A stretch of DNA of 64,000 nucleotides from Alkalibacterium olivapovliticus (GTDB taxonomy: Bacteria > Bacillota > Bacilli > Lactobacillales > Carnobacteriaceae_A). Positions within the stretch are counted from its first letter, which is position 1. Every line of letters begins with the position of its first letter. Under the pieces are notes generated by a model. It was given only the letters and a program-made list of their open reading frames with translations. It had not been told where the DNA came from and did no database searches. Below are positions 36,066-47,543 of this stretch, piece after piece. The position numbers and the translations under genes are program-made. Location of the stretch: positions 1 to 64,000 of the forward strand of contig NZ_PVTO01000012.1 of the NCBI RefSeq assembly GCF_003003275.1. Direction: 5' to 3'.

Positions 36066-36770
36066 GTGTGGAATTTTATATTTGATTTAGATAATACATT
36101 ATATGATCAATTTATACCATTCAAACAAGCATTTGAAATTTGTTTTAAAGATACTAAAATAGATAGTAGGCAATTGTACGAGCGAAGTAGGTTCTATAGC
36201 GATAATGTTTTCAATCTTACTGAATCAGGGGAGTTACCTTTAGTAGAAATGCATATCTACAGAATAAAAAGTGCAATGAGCGATTTTAATTTAGCCATTA
36301 CGGATTTTGAAGCGCTACAATTTCAAAAAAGTTACAAAAAATTCCAACAAGAAATTAAATTATTGGATGAGTTTGAAAATGTACTAAATTTTGTTTGTAG
36401 AGCAAATTTGAAAATTGGAATAATTACCAATGGACCAAAATATCATCAAAAAAAGAAAATTGAACAATTGAAACTTAAAAAATGGATTGCAAAAGAAAAT
36501 ATAATTATTTCAGGAGAAGTTGGGCAATCTAAACCAGGCAAAGAAATTTTCAAAATTGCTGAGAATAGAATGAAATTAAAGCCTGAAGAAACTTACTATA
36601 TCGGCGATTCGTTTGAAAATGATGTCGTAGGTGCAAAAAGAGCTGGGTGGAAATCTATTTGGATGAATCATTACAAAAAGAGTTATAACTCTAATATATT
36701 GCCAGATTATACGCTTACTGATAACAAAGAAGCATTAGAATTAATAAAAAAAATTTGTAATGCAAAATAA
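36066..36770 (+). CDS. HAD family hydrolase
   Basis: This 234-residue phosphatase-like protein of the HAD superfamily has motif I FDLDNTLYD (Asp7, Asp9), motif II IGIITNGPK, the lysine of motif III in VGQSKPGKEIF and motif IV YYIGDSFENDVVGAKRAGW. It resembles YjjG-type nucleotide or sugar phosphatases. It starts with GTG 36066, about 10 bases after AGGGGTG. It shares the AT-rich composition of the PTS operon, so it may have arrived with it, acting on a phosphosugar or as housekeeping clean-up; the substrate is unknown. Confidence 0.83.
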   Translation: MWNFIFDLDNTLYDQFIPFKQAFEICFKDTKIDSRQLYERSRFYSDNVFNLTESGELPLVEMHIYRIKSAMSDFNLAITDFEALQFQKSYKKFQQEIKLLDEFENVLNFVCRANLKIGIITNGPKYHQKKKIEQLKLKKWIAKENIIISGEVGQSKPGKEIFKIAENRMKLKPEETYYIGDSFENDVVGAKRAGWKSIWMNHYKKSYNSNILPDYTLTDNKEALELIKKICNAK

Positions 36771-36798
36771 AATTATAATACGAAAGGATTGAAGTTAA

Positions 36799-38796
36799 TT
36801 GTTCGATAAAATAGATCAAATGGCTGTTGATACAATTCGTACCCTAAGTATAGATGGCGTACAAAAAGCAAATTCTGGACATCCCGGGTTACCAATGGGA
36901 GCAGCACCTATGGCGTATACGCTATGGACACGTCACTTAAATATCAATCCAAATAACTCCAGATGGTTCAATAGAGATCGTTTTGTATTATCTGCAGGTC
37001 ACGGGTCAATGCTTTTATACAGCATGCTCCACTTGTCTGGATTTGACGTAACGATCGATAACCTGAAGAACTTCCGTCAATTGGAAGGCAACACTCCAGG
37101 ACATCCGGAAGTACACATTACTGATGGTGTCGAAGCGACAACTGGACCTTTAGGACAGGGCATTGCAAACGCTGTAGGAATGGCTATGGCTGAAGCACAC
37201 TTAGCAGCTACCTATAACAAAGAGGACTACGGTATTGTAGACCATTACACTTATGTTCTATGTGGAGACGGCGATCTTCAGGAAGGTGTTTCTCAAGAAT
37301 CTTCTTCTCTGGCTGGCCACTTAAAATTAGGTAAATTGATCATGTTGTATGATTCCAATGATATCCAATTGGATGGTCCAACATCGAATGCATTTACTGA
37401 AGATGTCGGCAAGCGTTTTGAAGCTTATGGCTGGGAACATATTCTGGTTGAAGACGGTAATGATTTAGAAGCAATCGACCAAGCTATTCAAAAAGCTAAA
37501 GAAAATACCGACCAACCTTCTCTGATCGAAATCAAGACAGTTATCGGATTTGGTGCAACTAATGCTGGTACACACAATGTTCACGGTGCACCACTTGGAC
37601 CTGAAGGTGTGGAAGCTGCCAAGAAAGCTTATGGATGGGAAGGCGAAGACTTCTTCGTTCCTCAAGAGGTCAAAGATCGCTTTAAAGAGCTTATAATCGA
37701 TAAAGGTGAAAAAGCTGAAGCTGAATGGAACTCATTAGTGACAGATTACCGTAACACTCACTCAGACCTTGCAGCTCGTTTTGATTCTGCACTATCAGGA
37801 GAATTACCTGCAGACTGGGATAAAAACTTACCAAGTTATGCTGAAAGTGATGGTTCTGCCGCTACTCGTTCAACAAGTGGAGAAGTATTGAATGCCATTG
37901 CTAAATCTGTCCCTAATTTCTGGGGTGGTTCAGCTGACTTATCTGGATCCAACAAAACAATGATCGATGATGTTAAAGACTTCCAGGCAGGACAATACGA
38001 CGGACGCAATATCTGGTATGGTGTACGTGAATTTGCAATGACTGCTGCTTTAAACGGAATTTTACTGCATGGCGGAACTAAGTCGTATGTGGCTACATTC
38101 TTCGTCTTTACTGATTACCTGAGACCGGCTGTTCGTTTAGCTGCTTTGTCACGTATCCCGGCTATCTATGTTATGACTCATGATTCAATAGCTGTTGGAG
38201 AAGATGGACCAACACACGAGCCAGTTGAACAGTTGTCAAGTTTCCGTGGTATGCACAACCTAACCGTTTTACGTCCAGCTGACGGAAACGAAGTCGCTGC
38301 TGCATGGGAAGTGGCTGTTACTTCTACAGACAGACCTACAATGCTTGTATTGACTCGTCAGAACTTGCCTGTATTGCCAGGAACTCAAGCTTCTGCTCGA
38401 CAAAACGTTAAAAAAGGTGCCTATGTTCTATCTGCATCTGATAAAGAAACACCAGATGGTATCCTGATCGCAACTGGATCGGAAGTATCATTAGCTGTTG
38501 AGGCTCAAAAAGAATTGAAAACGCAAGGACACGATGTATCAGTTGTCTCAATGCCGAGTTTTGATTTGTTTGAACTTCAATCAGATGACTACAAAGAATC
38601 AGTATTGCCTTATGCTGTCAAAAACAGAGTAGCTATTGAAATGGGCTCTTCATTCGGTTGGCATAAATATGCCGGTCCAGAAGGAAAAGTTTTGGCTATC
38701 GATAAGTTTGGTGCAAGTGGTAATGGCGAAGCAGTGGTTGAAGCTTATGGCTTCACACCTGAAAACGTCGTAAACACTTATTTATCAATTAATTAA
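36799..38796 (+). CDS. tkt: Transketolase
   Basis: This 665-residue thiamine-diphosphate enzyme of the non-oxidative pentose phosphate pathway shows the cofactor motif GDGDLQEG...SND (about 155-187), [17 protein letters not shown] at the N-terminus, GPTHEPVEQ and the catalytic [16 protein letters not shown] region. It starts with TTG 36799, 10 bases after AAAGGA. The first 60 bases still look AT-rich, then composition returns to the genome norm, so the edge of the AT-rich stretch is close to this start. A very stable terminator follows. Confidence 0.95.
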   Translation: MFDKIDQMAVDTIRTLSIDGVQKANSGHPGLPMGAAPMAYTLWTRHLNINPNNSRWFNRDRFVLSAGHGSMLLYSMLHLSGFDVTIDNLKNFRQLEGNTPGHPEVHITDGVEATTGPLGQGIANAVGMAMAEAHLAATYNKEDYGIVDHYTYVLCGDGDLQEGVSQESSSLAGHLKLGKLIMLYDSNDIQLDGPTSNAFTEDVGKRFEAYGWEHILVEDGNDLEAIDQAIQKAKENTDQPSLIEIKTVIGFGATNAGTHNVHGAPLGPEGVEAAKKAYGWEGEDFFVPQEVKDRFKELIIDKGEKAEAEWNSLVTDYRNTHSDLAARFDSALSGELPADWDKNLPSYAESDGSAATRSTSGEVLNAIAKSVPNFWGGSADLSGSNKTMIDDVKDFQAGQYDGRNIWYGVREFAMTAALNGILLHGGTKSYVATFFVFTDYLRPAVRLAALSRIPAIYVMTHDSIAVGEDGPTHEPVEQLSSFRGMHNLTVLRPADGNEVAAAWEVAVTSTDRPTMLVLTRQNLPVLPGTQASARQNVKKGAYVLSASDKETPDGILIATGSEVSLAVEAQKELKTQGHDVSVVSMPSFDLFELQSDDYKESVLPYAVKNRVAIEMGSSFGWHKYAGPEGKVLAIDKFGASGNGEAVVEAYGFTPENVVNTYLSIN

Positions 38797-38854
38797 AATT
38801 TTGAATTAACTAAGTTTACAACAAATAATACATTGCAATAGTAGAGGACTTTCT

Positions 38855-38916
38855 TAATTAAAACAGAAAAGCTCATCACTGTCTCCAATAAGTGGTGAGC
38901 TTTTCTGTTTTAATTA
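38855..38916. terminator. Long terminator hairpin after tkt
   Basis: Arms 38855-38880 and 38891-38916 pair over about 26 positions (core AAAAGCTCA/TGAGCTTTT) with A/T-rich ends, so it can work in both directions. Confidence 0.9.
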
Positions 38917-38925
38917 TGTTATACC

Positions 38926-38954
38926 TTGACTTCCACTTGCTTTTTATGTAAACT
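38926..38954 (+). promoter_or_regulatory. Promoter upstream of rpoB
   Basis: TTGACT (38926-38931), 17 bases, TAAACT (38949-38954). Transcription would start near 38961, giving a leader of about 280 bases before rpoB. Confidence 0.75.
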
Positions 38955-38960
38955 TAATAG

Positions 38961-39084
38961 ACGCTAAATAAAGTATGAAAAAGAAATTCGTGCGAAATAT
39001 TGTCCGTACGCGATTTTTGAAGCCAAACAAAAGAATGTGTGATGATCCAGGATGAATCTTTCACGACTCTTTTGTATTTTTTTT
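38961..39084 (+). promoter_or_regulatory. rpoB leader with internal terminator (attenuator or small RNA)
   Basis: A first hairpin pairs AAATTCGTGCG (38984-38994) with CGTACGCGATTT (39005-39016). A second, at 39027-39075 (ACAAAAGA with TCTTTTGT), is followed by eight T (39077-39084) and looks like a complete intrinsic terminator, 157 bases before rpoB. No second clear promoter is seen between it and rpoB. Either rpoB is attenuated here or a small RNA of about 120 bases is made. The rest of the 444-base gap is AT-rich with no gene. Confidence 0.6.
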
Positions 39085-39240
39085 GGTCTAAAATAGGGTA
39101 AACCCTCACTTTTTAATCGAATGATAATAATTGCAACACAATTGTAATATATTATTATTGGTTGAAAGTGTGCATGATTTAGATCGATACAGTGCTTCTG
39201 ATTATGACAACTAGTGATTATTTTATGAGGGGTGAAGAGG

Positions 39241-42200
39241 TTGGCAGGCCAAGACGTAAAATACGGCAAGCACCGTACACGCAGAAGTTATTCACGAATC
39301 AAAGAAGTATTGGAATTACCGAACTTAATCGAAATTCAGACAAACTCTTATGACTGGTTTTTAAAAGATGGATTGAAAGATATGTTCAAAGATATCTCTC
39401 CCATTGAAGACTTTACAGGAAATCTTTCACTGGAATTTACAGATTATCAATTACAGGAACCTAAATACTCAGTAGATGAAGCGAGACAACACGACTCAAA
39501 CTATTCTGCACCTTTATATGTAAAGTTGCGTTTAATCAACAAAGAAACAGGTGAAGTGAAAGAGCAGGAAGTGTTCTTCGGCGATTTCCCACTTATGACT
39601 CATCAGGGTACATTTATCATTAATGGTGCGGAACGTGTTATCGTTTCTCAACTTGTTCGTTCACCTGGTGTTTACTTCAGCCCTAAAATCGAGAAGAACG
39701 GCATGGAAGGATTCGGCTCTACAGTCATTCCTAACCGTGGCGCATGGCTTGAATATGAAACAGATTCTAAAGGTCTATCAAACGTACGTATTGACCGTAC
39801 GCGTAAAATTCCTTTAAGTGTACTCGTTCGTGCATTAGGATTTGGATCTGACGATGAGATTTTAGACATTTTTGGACAGAATGACAGCTTGATGGCAACA
39901 CTTGAAAAAGATGTGCATAAAAACATGTCTGATTCTCGTGTTGAAGAAGCACTGAAAGATGTTTACGAACGTCTTCGTCCAGGAGAACCTAAAACAGCAG
40001 ATTCTTCTAGAAGTTTACTGACAACGCATTTCTTTGATCCGAAGCGTTATGACTTAGCTCGCGTCGGACGTTACAAAATGAATAAAAAACTAGACCTTAA
40101 AATCCGTTTGATGGGACTTACTTTAGCAGAATCACTTGTTGACAGTGAAACAGGCGAACTGTTAGCTAAAGAGGGCACATTGATCAACCGTGAAGTGATG
40201 AATGAATTAGGCCCGCATATCGATAACGGTCTGAACGCCGTTACACTACATCCTTCTGATGAAGGGGTTGTACCGGAACCGATTGATTTACAAATCGTAA
40301 AAGTATATTCACCTATGGACAGCGACCGTGTGGTCAATGTTATTGGTAATGCTTATCCGGATCGTGAAATCAAATATATTATTCCAGCAGACATGATTGC
40401 TTCAATGAACTACTTCTTCAACCTGCAGGAAGGTATCGGGGAAACTGACGATATCGACCACTTAGGTAACAGACGTATCCGTTCAGTTGGCGAACTGCTG
40501 CAGAATCAATTCCGTATCGGATTATCCCGTATGGAGCGTGTGGTACGTGAACGTATGTCTATTCAGGACACAACGACCACAACACCACAGCAGCTGGTTA
40601 ATATCAGACCTGTTGTTGCTTCTATTAAAGAGTTCTTCGGATCATCTCAGTTATCTCAGTTCATGGATCAGACGAATCCACTGGGTGAGTTAACACACAA
40701 ACGTCGATTATCTGCACTTGGACCCGGCGGACTGACACGAGACCGTGCCGGTTATGAAGTACGAGACGTTCACTATTCCCACTATGGCCGTATGTGTCCG
40801 ATCGAAACGCCTGAGGGACCGAATATTGGACTGATCAACAGTTTATCCACTTATGCGAAAATCAATGAGTTTGGATTTATTGAAACACCTTACCGTCGAG
40901 TAGACAAAGAAACAGGCAAGGTTACAGCTCATATCGATTACCTGACAGCTGACGAAGAGGACCTGTTCGTCGTTGCCCAGGCAAATGCACCATTAAATGA
41001 AGATGGGTCATTTGTAAATAATCTGGTACTGGCACGTACTAAAAATAATAATGAAGAGCTTGATGCTTCACTGATGGATTACATGGACGTTTCACCTAAG
41101 CAGGTTGTCTCTGTAGCGACAGCAAGTATCCCGTTCCTTGAAAATGATGACTCAAACCGTGCGTTGATGGGTGCGAACATGCAGCGTCAGGCGGTTCCGC
41201 TGATTCAGCCGGAAGCACCGCTTGTCGGAACAGGTATCGAGCACACAGCAGCACGAGATTCTGGAGCAGCAATTATTGCTAAAAACTCTGGAACTGTTGA
41301 ATATGTTGATGCTAAACAAATCAGAGTCAGACGTGAAGACGGCGGACTCGACAGCTACCTTATTGCAAAATTCAAACGATCAAATGCAGGAACATCTTAT
41401 AACCAGCGCGCCCTGGCACGTCACGGCGATAAAGTGGATAAAGGTGACATCCTGGCAGACGGACCGTCTATGGAAAATGGAGAAATGGCATTGGGTCGTA
41501 ACCCATTGATCGCCTTCACTACATTCGACGGCTATAACTTTGAAGATGCCGTTATCATGAGTGAACGACTAGTGAAAGATGACGTTTATACGTCTATTCA
41601 TATAGAAGAATTCGAATCAGAAGCGCGTGATACTAAGCTTGGACCTGAAGAGATCACACGTGAATTGCCAAACGTCGGTGACGACGCACTTAAAGATCTG
41701 GACGACCGTGGCATCATCAGAATCGGTGCGGAAGTTCAGGATGGCGATATCCTCGTAGGTAAAGTAACACCTAAAGGCGTCTCGGAACTGTCTGCAGAAG
41801 AAAAACTGCTGCATGCAATCTTTGGTGAAAAAGCCCGTGAAGTCAGAGATACTTCTTTACGCGTACCACACGGTGGCGGCGGAATCGTTCATGACGTTAA
41901 AATCTTCACGCGTGAAGCTGGAGACGAATTATCTCCTGGTGTAAACTATCTTGTTCGTGTCTTCATTGTTCAAAAACGTAAAATCAACGTTGGAGATAAA
42001 ATGGCTGGACGTCACGGTAACAAGGGTGTTGTATCCTTGATCTTACCTGAAGAAGATATGCCTTTCCTTCCGGATGGTACACCTGTTGATATCATGCTGA
42101 ACCCACTTGGGGTACCATCACGTATGAATATTGGACAAGTTATTGAACTGCATATGGGAATGGCGGCACGTAAGCTGGGCATTCACATTGCAAGTCCTGT

Positions 42201-42852
42201 ATTCGATGGAGCGAATGAAGAAGAAGTATGGGAAACTATCAAAGAAGCAGGTATGGATGACGATGCTAAATCAGTATTGATTGATGGCCGTACCGGCGAG
42301 CCATTTGATAATAAAGTATCTGTAGGCGTCATGTACTTCGTTAAACTGGCGCACATGGTTGACGACAAACTCCATGCCCGTTCAACAGGTCCTTACTCAC
42401 TTGTAACGCAGCAGCCACTTGGTGGTAAAGCGCAGTTTGGTGGACAGCGATTTGGAGAGATGGAAGTATGGGCACTTGAAGCATATGGTGCTGCTTATAT
42501 CCTCCAGGAAATCCTGACCTACAAATCGGATGACGTTGTCGGACGTGTTAAAACTTACGAAGCGATTGTCAAAGGGGAAACCATTCCAAAACCTGGTGTT
42601 CCTGAATCATTCCGAGTGCTGGTTAAAGAGCTTCAGTCATTAGGGCTGGACTTGAAAGTGCTGGATATCGATCACAAACCAATCGATCTGGAAGACTCAG
42701 ATGAAGATGACGAGTTTGGAAATGTTGATTCACTAGAAAAAATGAAAAAAGAGCAAGATGAAAAACGTGCTGAAGAAGCAAGAGTGAAAGAAGAACAGGC
42801 ACTTGCTGAAAGTGAACTGGAAGCACAGGAACAAGAACTGGAGCAAGACTAA
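39241..42852 (+). CDS. rpoB: DNA-directed RNA polymerase subunit beta
   Basis: The beta subunit (1203 residues) matches Bacillus RpoB throughout. The rifampicin region reads [13 protein letters not shown]...[12 protein letters not shown], the sensitive form. The C-terminal tail is highly acidic with coiled-coil character ([21 protein letters not shown]). The start is TTG 39241, giving [15 protein letters not shown] in register with MTGQLVQYGRHR of Bacillus, with AGGGGTG 6 bases upstream. The GTG at 39232 would lie inside that ribosome site. rpoC follows 114 bases later. Confidence 0.97.
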   Translation: MAGQDVKYGKHRTRRSYSRIKEVLELPNLIEIQTNSYDWFLKDGLKDMFKDISPIEDFTGNLSLEFTDYQLQEPKYSVDEARQHDSNYSAPLYVKLRLINKETGEVKEQEVFFGDFPLMTHQGTFIINGAERVIVSQLVRSPGVYFSPKIEKNGMEGFGSTVIPNRGAWLEYETDSKGLSNVRIDRTRKIPLSVLVRALGFGSDDEILDIFGQNDSLMATLEKDVHKNMSDSRVEEALKDVYERLRPGEPKTADSSRSLLTTHFFDPKRYDLARVGRYKMNKKLDLKIRLMGLTLAESLVDSETGELLAKEGTLINREVMNELGPHIDNGLNAVTLHPSDEGVVPEPIDLQIVKVYSPMDSDRVVNVIGNAYPDREIKYIIPADMIASMNYFFNLQEGIGETDDIDHLGNRRIRSVGELLQNQFRIGLSRMERVVRERMSIQDTTTTTPQQLVNIRPVVASIKEFFGSSQLSQFMDQTNPLGELTHKRRLSALGPGGLTRDRAGYEVRDVHYSHYGRMCPIETPEGPNIGLINSLSTYAKINEFGFIETPYRRVDKETGKVTAHIDYLTADEEDLFVVAQANAPLNEDGSFVNNLVLARTKNNNEELDASLMDYMDVSPKQVVSVATASIPFLENDDSNRALMGANMQRQAVPLIQPEAPLVGTGIEHTAARDSGAAIIAKNSGTVEYVDAKQIRVRREDGGLDSYLIAKFKRSNAGTSYNQRALARHGDKVDKGDILADGPSMENGEMALGRNPLIAFTTFDGYNFEDAVIMSERLVKDDVYTSIHIEEFESEARDTKLGPEEITRELPNVGDDALKDLDDRGIIRIGAEVQDGDILVGKVTPKGVSELSAEEKLLHAIFGEKAREVRDTSLRVPHGGGGIVHDVKIFTREAGDELSPGVNYLVRVFIVQKRKINVGDKMAGRHGNKGVVSLILPEEDMPFLPDGTPVDIMLNPLGVPSRMNIGQVIELHMGMAARKLGIHIASPVFDGANEEEVWETIKEAGMDDDAKSVLIDGRTGEPFDNKVSVGVMYFVKLAHMVDDKLHARSTGPYSLVTQQPLGGKAQFGGQRFGEMEVWALEAYGAAYILQEILTYKSDDVVGRVKTYEAIVKGETIPKPGVPESFRVLVKELQSLGLDLKVLDIDHKPIDLEDSDEDDEFGNVDSLEKMKKEQDEKRAEEARVKEEQALAESELEAQEQELEQD

Positions 42853-42870
42853 GGTTAGACTGGATGAAAC

Positions 42871-42901
42871 GAGAGAGTCGGGAAATTAGACCTGACCTCT
42901 C
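42871..42901 (+). other. Hairpin in the rpoB-rpoC spacer
   Basis: GAGAG-A-GTCGGG (42871-42882) pairs with CCTGACCTCTC (42891-42901) with one bulged base. No T run follows, so it is more likely an RNA processing or stability element than a terminator. Confidence 0.5.
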
Positions 42902-42966
42902 CTTCGTCTTTGCGCAAGAAAAGGAGCAAGGGCAGCTCTATAATCTACTAAAGGGAGGTAGCCCCT

Positions 42967-45900
42967 TTGATCGATGTAAATAAATTTGAAAGTATTCAGA
43001 TAGGCTTAGCTTCACCGGATAAAATCCGTAGCTGGTCTTATGGAGAAGTTAAGAAACCAGAAACAATCAATTACCGAACACTGAAACCTGAAAAAGATGG
43101 GTTATTCTGCGAAAGAATATTTGGACCATCTAAAGACTATGAATGTTCATGTGGGAAATACAAACGCGTTCACTATAAAGGAATCGTTTGTGACCGCTGT
43201 GGTGTAGAAGTAACGAAATCTAAAGTCCGTAGAGAACGTATGGGACATTTAGAATTAGCTGCTCCAGTCACACATATCTGGTACTTTAAAGGGATCCCGA
43301 GTCGTATGGGATTAGTTCTCGACATGTCTCCACGTGCATTAGAAGAAATCATTTACTTTGCTTCTTATGTTGTAACAGATCCAGGTGACACACCACTTGA
43401 GAAAAAACAATTAATGACTGAAAGAGAATACCGTGAGCGCCGTGCGCAGTATGGCACTAAATTCCAAGCTGAAATTGGTGCGGATGCCATTAAAACACTT
43501 TTAAACGGTGTGAAGCTAGTAGAAGAAGTAGAAGAATTGAAAGAATTACTTCAAACGGCTACTGGTCAGAAACGAACACGTGCGATTCGTCGATTGGATA
43601 TTCTGGAAGCATTCAGACATTCTAAAAACGATCCTGCATGGATGGTAATGAACGTTGTCCCTGTTATTCCACCGGAACTGCGTCCAATGGTTCAATTAGA
43701 AGGCGGACGTTTTGCAACAAGTGATTTGAATGACTTGTACCGCCGTGTTATCAACCGTAACAACCGTCTGAAACGACTGCTTGATCTGAACGCACCACAT
43801 ATCATTGTTCAAAACGAAAAACGTATGCTGCAGGAAGCTGTAGATGCGCTAGTCGATAATGGACGTCGTGGCCGTGCAGTAGCTGGACCGGGTAACCGTC
43901 CGCTGAAATCACTATCTCATATGCTTAAAGGGAAACAAGGACGTTTCCGTCAGAACTTACTGGGTAAACGTGTCGACTATTCTGGTCGTTCAGTTATCGT
44001 TGTAGGTCCCACTTTAAAAATGTACCAGTGTGGACTGCCTAAAGAAATGGCAATCGAATTGTTCAAACCTTTCGTTATGAGAGAACTAGTTGTAAGAGAA
44101 ATTGCGAACAACATTAAAAATGCAAAACGTAAAGTTGAGCGTATGGATGACGAAGTCTGGCCAGTACTGCAGGACGTTATTCGTGAACACCCGGTTCTTC
44201 TTAACCGTGCCCCTACTCTTCACAGACTGGGTATCCAGGCATTTGAGCCGATCTTAGTTGAAGGTAAAGCAATACGTCTCCACCCGTTAGTGTGTGAAGC
44301 GTATAATGCCGATTTCGATGGAGACCAAATGGCTGTTCACGTTCCATTAAGTGATGAAGCTCAGGCTGAAGCACGTATTTTAATGCTGGGTGCTCAAAAC
44401 ATCCTGAACCCTAAAGATGGTAAACCAGTTGTTACACCATCTCAGGATATGGTATTAGGTAACTATTATCTGACGATGGAAGATGCCGGTAAAATTGGTG
44501 AAGGAACTAGGTTCTCCAGTCATGCTGAAGCACTTCAGTCGTATCAGACTGGCTATGTCCACCTGCATACTAGAGTAGCGGTTCACGCGTCATCTCTCGA
44601 CAAGCCGTTTACTGACTGGCAGAAAGACAAGTATCTGATTACTACTGTAGGTAAGCTGATTTTTAATGAAATCATGCCTAGAGAGTTCCCGTACTTGAAC
44701 GAGCCATCTCAAGCTAACCTGGAAAAACAAACGCCTGACAAGTATTTTGTCCCTTATGGAACGGATATCGTTAAGCACATACAAGATGCCGAACTTGTTC
44801 AACCATTCAAGAAGAAAAACTTCAGTAATGTTATTGCAGAAGTGTTCAAACGTTACCAGGTAACAGAAACATCTAAAATGCTGGATAAAATGAAAAACCT
44901 TGGATACAAACATTCAACTAAATCAGGTATTACAGTAGGGATCGCTGATATTTCTCAACTAGAAGAAAAAGCAGATATCCTAACTAAAGCACATGATCAG
45001 GTTGACCGTATCAATGCGTCTCACCGTCGTGGATTGATCACTGAAGAAGAGCGCTACACTGCAGTAATCGATGTCTGGACGAAAACAAAAGATACGATTC
45101 AGAACCACTTGATGAATACTCTTGATAATCACAACAACATCTTCATGATGAGTGATTCAGGAGCCCGTGGTAATATCTCCAACTTTACTCAGCTAGCAGG
45201 TATGCGTGGATTGATGGCAGCTCCGAGTGGTCGAATCATGGAACTACCGATCACATCGAACTTCCGTGAAGGGCTTTCCGTTTTAGAAATGTTCATCTCT
45301 ACACACGGAGCTCGTAAAGGAATGACAGATACAGCGCTGAAAACAGCTGACTCAGGGTACTTGACTCGTCGTTTAGTTGACGTAGCTCAGGACGTTATTA
45401 TTCGTGAAGAAGACTGTGGCACAAAACGTGGACTAGTCGCTGAAACACTTCGTGACGGCACGGAAGAAATCGAGCCGCTTGAAGAGCGTATCATCGGACG
45501 TCACGCACGTAAAACAGTGAAACATCCTGAAACAGGTGACATCATCGTCAGAGAAAATGATCTGATTACTGAAGATCTTGCTAAAGTCATCATTGATGCA
45601 GGAATCGAAAAAGTCACTATCCGTTCGGTGTTCACATGTAACACGAACCACGGTGTATGTAAGAAATGTTATGGTCGTAACTTGGCAACAGGTCGTGAAG
45701 TCGAAGTAGGAGAAGCAGTTGGAACAATCGCTGCTCAGTCTATCGGAGAACCTGGAACTCAGTTAACTATGCGTACATTCCATACAGGTGGGGTTGCCGG
45801 AGATGATATCACTCAAGGTCTGCCTCGTGTACAGGAAATCTTTGAAGCCAGAAACCCTAAAGGTCTGGCAACTATTACAGAAGTAACAGGGGAAGTCGTT

Positions 45901-46593
45901 TCGATTGAAGAAATCCCTGCTGAACGTACGAAAGAAGTAACGATTAAAGGCGCAACTGACACACGTACCTATACATTGGCAATCAATGCCCGTATGCGTG
46001 TGAAAGCAGGAAGCTTCGTTGAACGTGGAGATGCACTGAGTGAAGGGTCAATTGAACCTAAACAACTCCTGGCTGTCAGTAATGTAATCAAATTACAGAA
46101 CTACATGCTTCAGGAAGTTCAGTACGCATACCGCAGTCAAGGGGTTGAAATCGGAGATAAGCATATCGAGGTTATGGTTAGACAGATGCTGCAGAAAGTT
46201 AGAGTCATGGATCCAGGTGACACAAGCATTCTACCAGGTAGCCTAGTCGATGTAGCTGACTTTAAAGAAGCCAACAAAGCGACTTTAATTTCCGGTGGAT
46301 TACCTGCAACAGGTCGTCCGATCTTACTTGGAATCACTAAAGCGTCTCTTGAAACGAACAGTTTCTTATCTGCTGCCTCATTCCAGGAAACAACACGTGT
46401 CCTGACAGATGCTGCAATCAGAGGAAAGAACGATAAACTGATCGGATTGAAAGAGAATGTTATCATCGGAAAATCTATTCCAGCTGGAACAGGTATGAAA
46501 GTGTATAACGATATGAAACCTAAAGAAGTAGGAGTTGTCAGCGATAACGTCTACAGTATCAACGAAGACGCTCAGGCAACTGAACAAAAATAA
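42967..46593 (+). CDS. rpoC: DNA-directed RNA polymerase subunit beta'
   Basis: The beta' subunit (1208 residues) contains the N-terminal zinc ribbon ([21 protein letters not shown]), the catalytic [12 protein letters not shown] loop with three Mg-binding Asp, the bridge/trigger-loop region [19 protein letters not shown] and the second zinc site CGTKRG...[13 protein letters not shown]. It starts with TTG 42967, 6 bases after AAGGGAGGT. It is translated from the rpoB transcript. Confidence 0.97.
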   Translation: MIDVNKFESIQIGLASPDKIRSWSYGEVKKPETINYRTLKPEKDGLFCERIFGPSKDYECSCGKYKRVHYKGIVCDRCGVEVTKSKVRRERMGHLELAAPVTHIWYFKGIPSRMGLVLDMSPRALEEIIYFASYVVTDPGDTPLEKKQLMTEREYRERRAQYGTKFQAEIGADAIKTLLNGVKLVEEVEELKELLQTATGQKRTRAIRRLDILEAFRHSKNDPAWMVMNVVPVIPPELRPMVQLEGGRFATSDLNDLYRRVINRNNRLKRLLDLNAPHIIVQNEKRMLQEAVDALVDNGRRGRAVAGPGNRPLKSLSHMLKGKQGRFRQNLLGKRVDYSGRSVIVVGPTLKMYQCGLPKEMAIELFKPFVMRELVVREIANNIKNAKRKVERMDDEVWPVLQDVIREHPVLLNRAPTLHRLGIQAFEPILVEGKAIRLHPLVCEAYNADFDGDQMAVHVPLSDEAQAEARILMLGAQNILNPKDGKPVVTPSQDMVLGNYYLTMEDAGKIGEGTRFSSHAEALQSYQTGYVHLHTRVAVHASSLDKPFTDWQKDKYLITTVGKLIFNEIMPREFPYLNEPSQANLEKQTPDKYFVPYGTDIVKHIQDAELVQPFKKKNFSNVIAEVFKRYQVTETSKMLDKMKNLGYKHSTKSGITVGIADISQLEEKADILTKAHDQVDRINASHRRGLITEEERYTAVIDVWTKTKDTIQNHLMNTLDNHNNIFMMSDSGARGNISNFTQLAGMRGLMAAPSGRIMELPITSNFREGLSVLEMFISTHGARKGMTDTALKTADSGYLTRRLVDVAQDVIIREEDCGTKRGLVAETLRDGTEEIEPLEERIIGRHARKTVKHPETGDIIVRENDLITEDLAKVIIDAGIEKVTIRSVFTCNTNHGVCKKCYGRNLATGREVEVGEAVGTIAAQSIGEPGTQLTMRTFHTGGVAGDDITQGLPRVQEIFEARNPKGLATITEVTGEVVSIEEIPAERTKEVTIKGATDTRTYTLAINARMRVKAGSFVERGDALSEGSIEPKQLLAVSNVIKLQNYMLQEVQYAYRSQGVEIGDKHIEVMVRQMLQKVRVMDPGDTSILPGSLVDVADFKEANKATLISGGLPATGRPILLGITKASLETNSFLSAASFQETTRVLTDAAIRGKNDKLIGLKENVIIGKSIPAGTGMKVYNDMKPKEVGVVSDNVYSINEDAQATEQK

Positions 46594-46675
46594 TCATTTA
46601 GAGTAAAGGAGAATAAGGAGTCGCTATTTGCTGCTCCTGAACTCTCTACTATTTTAATTAATTTTATTTACAATG

Positions 46676-46704
46676 TTGACAGATTCAAATCTACGTGGTA
46701 CTAT
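46676..46704 (+). promoter_or_regulatory. Promoter of the str operon (rpsL)
   Basis: TTGACA (46676-46681), 17 bases, TACTAT (46699-46704). This is a consensus -35 with a fair -10. Confidence 0.8.
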
Positions 46705-46710
46705 GCTAGA

Positions 46711-46918
46711 GGTGCTTTTGTGTTCTGATTCGACAGAGTTAACAGTCAGTTTGACTGGTACGCAAGAGACAAAAACAACACCATATGTCGGGAAGTTCTG
46801 TAGGAAACAGATGTCGCCTATCAGCGATTATTCTTTTTTGTTCAAAAAGGAACCGCCTGGATGTGTGGACTTAGAAAAGCACGTACTATATAGAATAAAT
46901 GGAAGGAGGAAACACAAT
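46711..46918 (+). promoter_or_regulatory. Long rpsL leader, function unknown
   Basis: The 325-base gap between rpoC and rpsL holds the promoter and then about 208 bases of leader. Small hairpins are visible, for example CAGTCAGTTTGACTG (46745-46759). A weak stem TGTCGC/GCGA (from 46812) is followed by a T-rich run. No gene is seen; the 82-codon in-frame extension of rpsL through this leader has no similarity to S12. Confidence 0.4.
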
Positions 46919-47329
46919 ATGCCTACAATGAATCAATTAATCCGTAAGCCTCGTAAATCTAAAACAAGCAAGTCTGAGTCACCTGCGTTAAACAGAGGGT
47001 ACAACACTCAAAAACGTAAACAGACTACAGTATACTCTCCACAAAAACGTGGTGTTTGTACTCGTGTTGGAACAATGACTCCTAAAAAACCTAACTCAGC
47101 TTTACGTAAATATGCTCGTGTTCGTTTATCTAACATGATCGAAGTTACAGCATACATCCCTGGTGAAGGTCATAACCTGCAAGAACACAGCGTGGTATTA
47201 ATCCGTGGAGGTCGAGTAAAAGACTTGCCTGGGGTACGTTATCACATCGTTCGTGGAGCACTTGATACTGCTGGAGTAGCTGACCGTAAACAAGGTCGTT
47301 CTAAATACGGAACTAAAAGAGCTAAGTAA
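46919..47329 (+). CDS. rpsL: 30S ribosomal protein S12
   Basis: S12 (136 residues) lies at the decoding centre. [32 protein letters not shown] and [13 protein letters not shown] are conserved, including the lysines whose change gives streptomycin resistance (wild type here). The start is ATG 46919 with GGAAGGAGG 8 bases upstream. It heads the rpsL-rpsG-fusA-tuf operon. Confidence 0.97.
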   Translation: MPTMNQLIRKPRKSKTSKSESPALNRGYNTQKRKQTTVYSPQKRGVCTRVGTMTPKKPNSALRKYARVRLSNMIEVTAYIPGEGHNLQEHSVVLIRGGRVKDLPGVRYHIVRGALDTAGVADRKQGRSKYGTKRAK

Positions 47330-47337
47330 TTTAAAAC

Positions 47338-47491
47338 TAAAAGTGTAGTGAGGCGTTAAGCTCTACCCGACATCCACATGAAAAATTATAGCGCGCAAGC
47401 CGAAGGCTGCACAGCGAATTTTTCATGTGAATGGAGCGGAGAGCTGCCGAACGAAGCTGGATAAAATTAAAAGTGTAGTGAGGCGTTAAGC
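47338..47491 (+). repeat. Palindromic element flanked by 24-bp direct repeats between rpsL and rpsG
   Basis: An exact 24-bp direct repeat occurs at 47338-47361 and 47468-47491, offset by 130 bp (core GTGTAGTGAGGCGTTAAG). Between them is a large nested palindrome: AGCTCT (47359-47364) with AGAGCT (47440-47445), and CACATGAAAAATT (47375-47387) perfectly paired with AATTTTTCATGTG (47417-47429). The loop hairpin AGCC-GAA-GGCT (47398-47408) sits inside. It may be a small non-autonomous insertion with duplicated flank or a structured RNA in the operon. Confidence 0.85.
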
Positions 47492-47543
47492 CAAGCACAC
47501 ATAACAAAAAATCTGAAAACTATTCCCGAAAGGAGGAATTTGA

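Noticed and set aside
38964-39269. 101-codon minus-strand ORF upstream of rpoB
   Set aside because: It covers the leader hairpins and T-runs, has no ribosome site, and its composition follows the non-coding strand.
46673-46918. N-terminal extension of rpsL
   Set aside because: It overlaps the promoter itself, starts without a ribosome site and resembles no ribosomal protein; S12 starts at 46919.
47338-47491. Intact insertion sequence
   Set aside because: No transposase ORF fits in 154 bases; at most it is a non-autonomous element.
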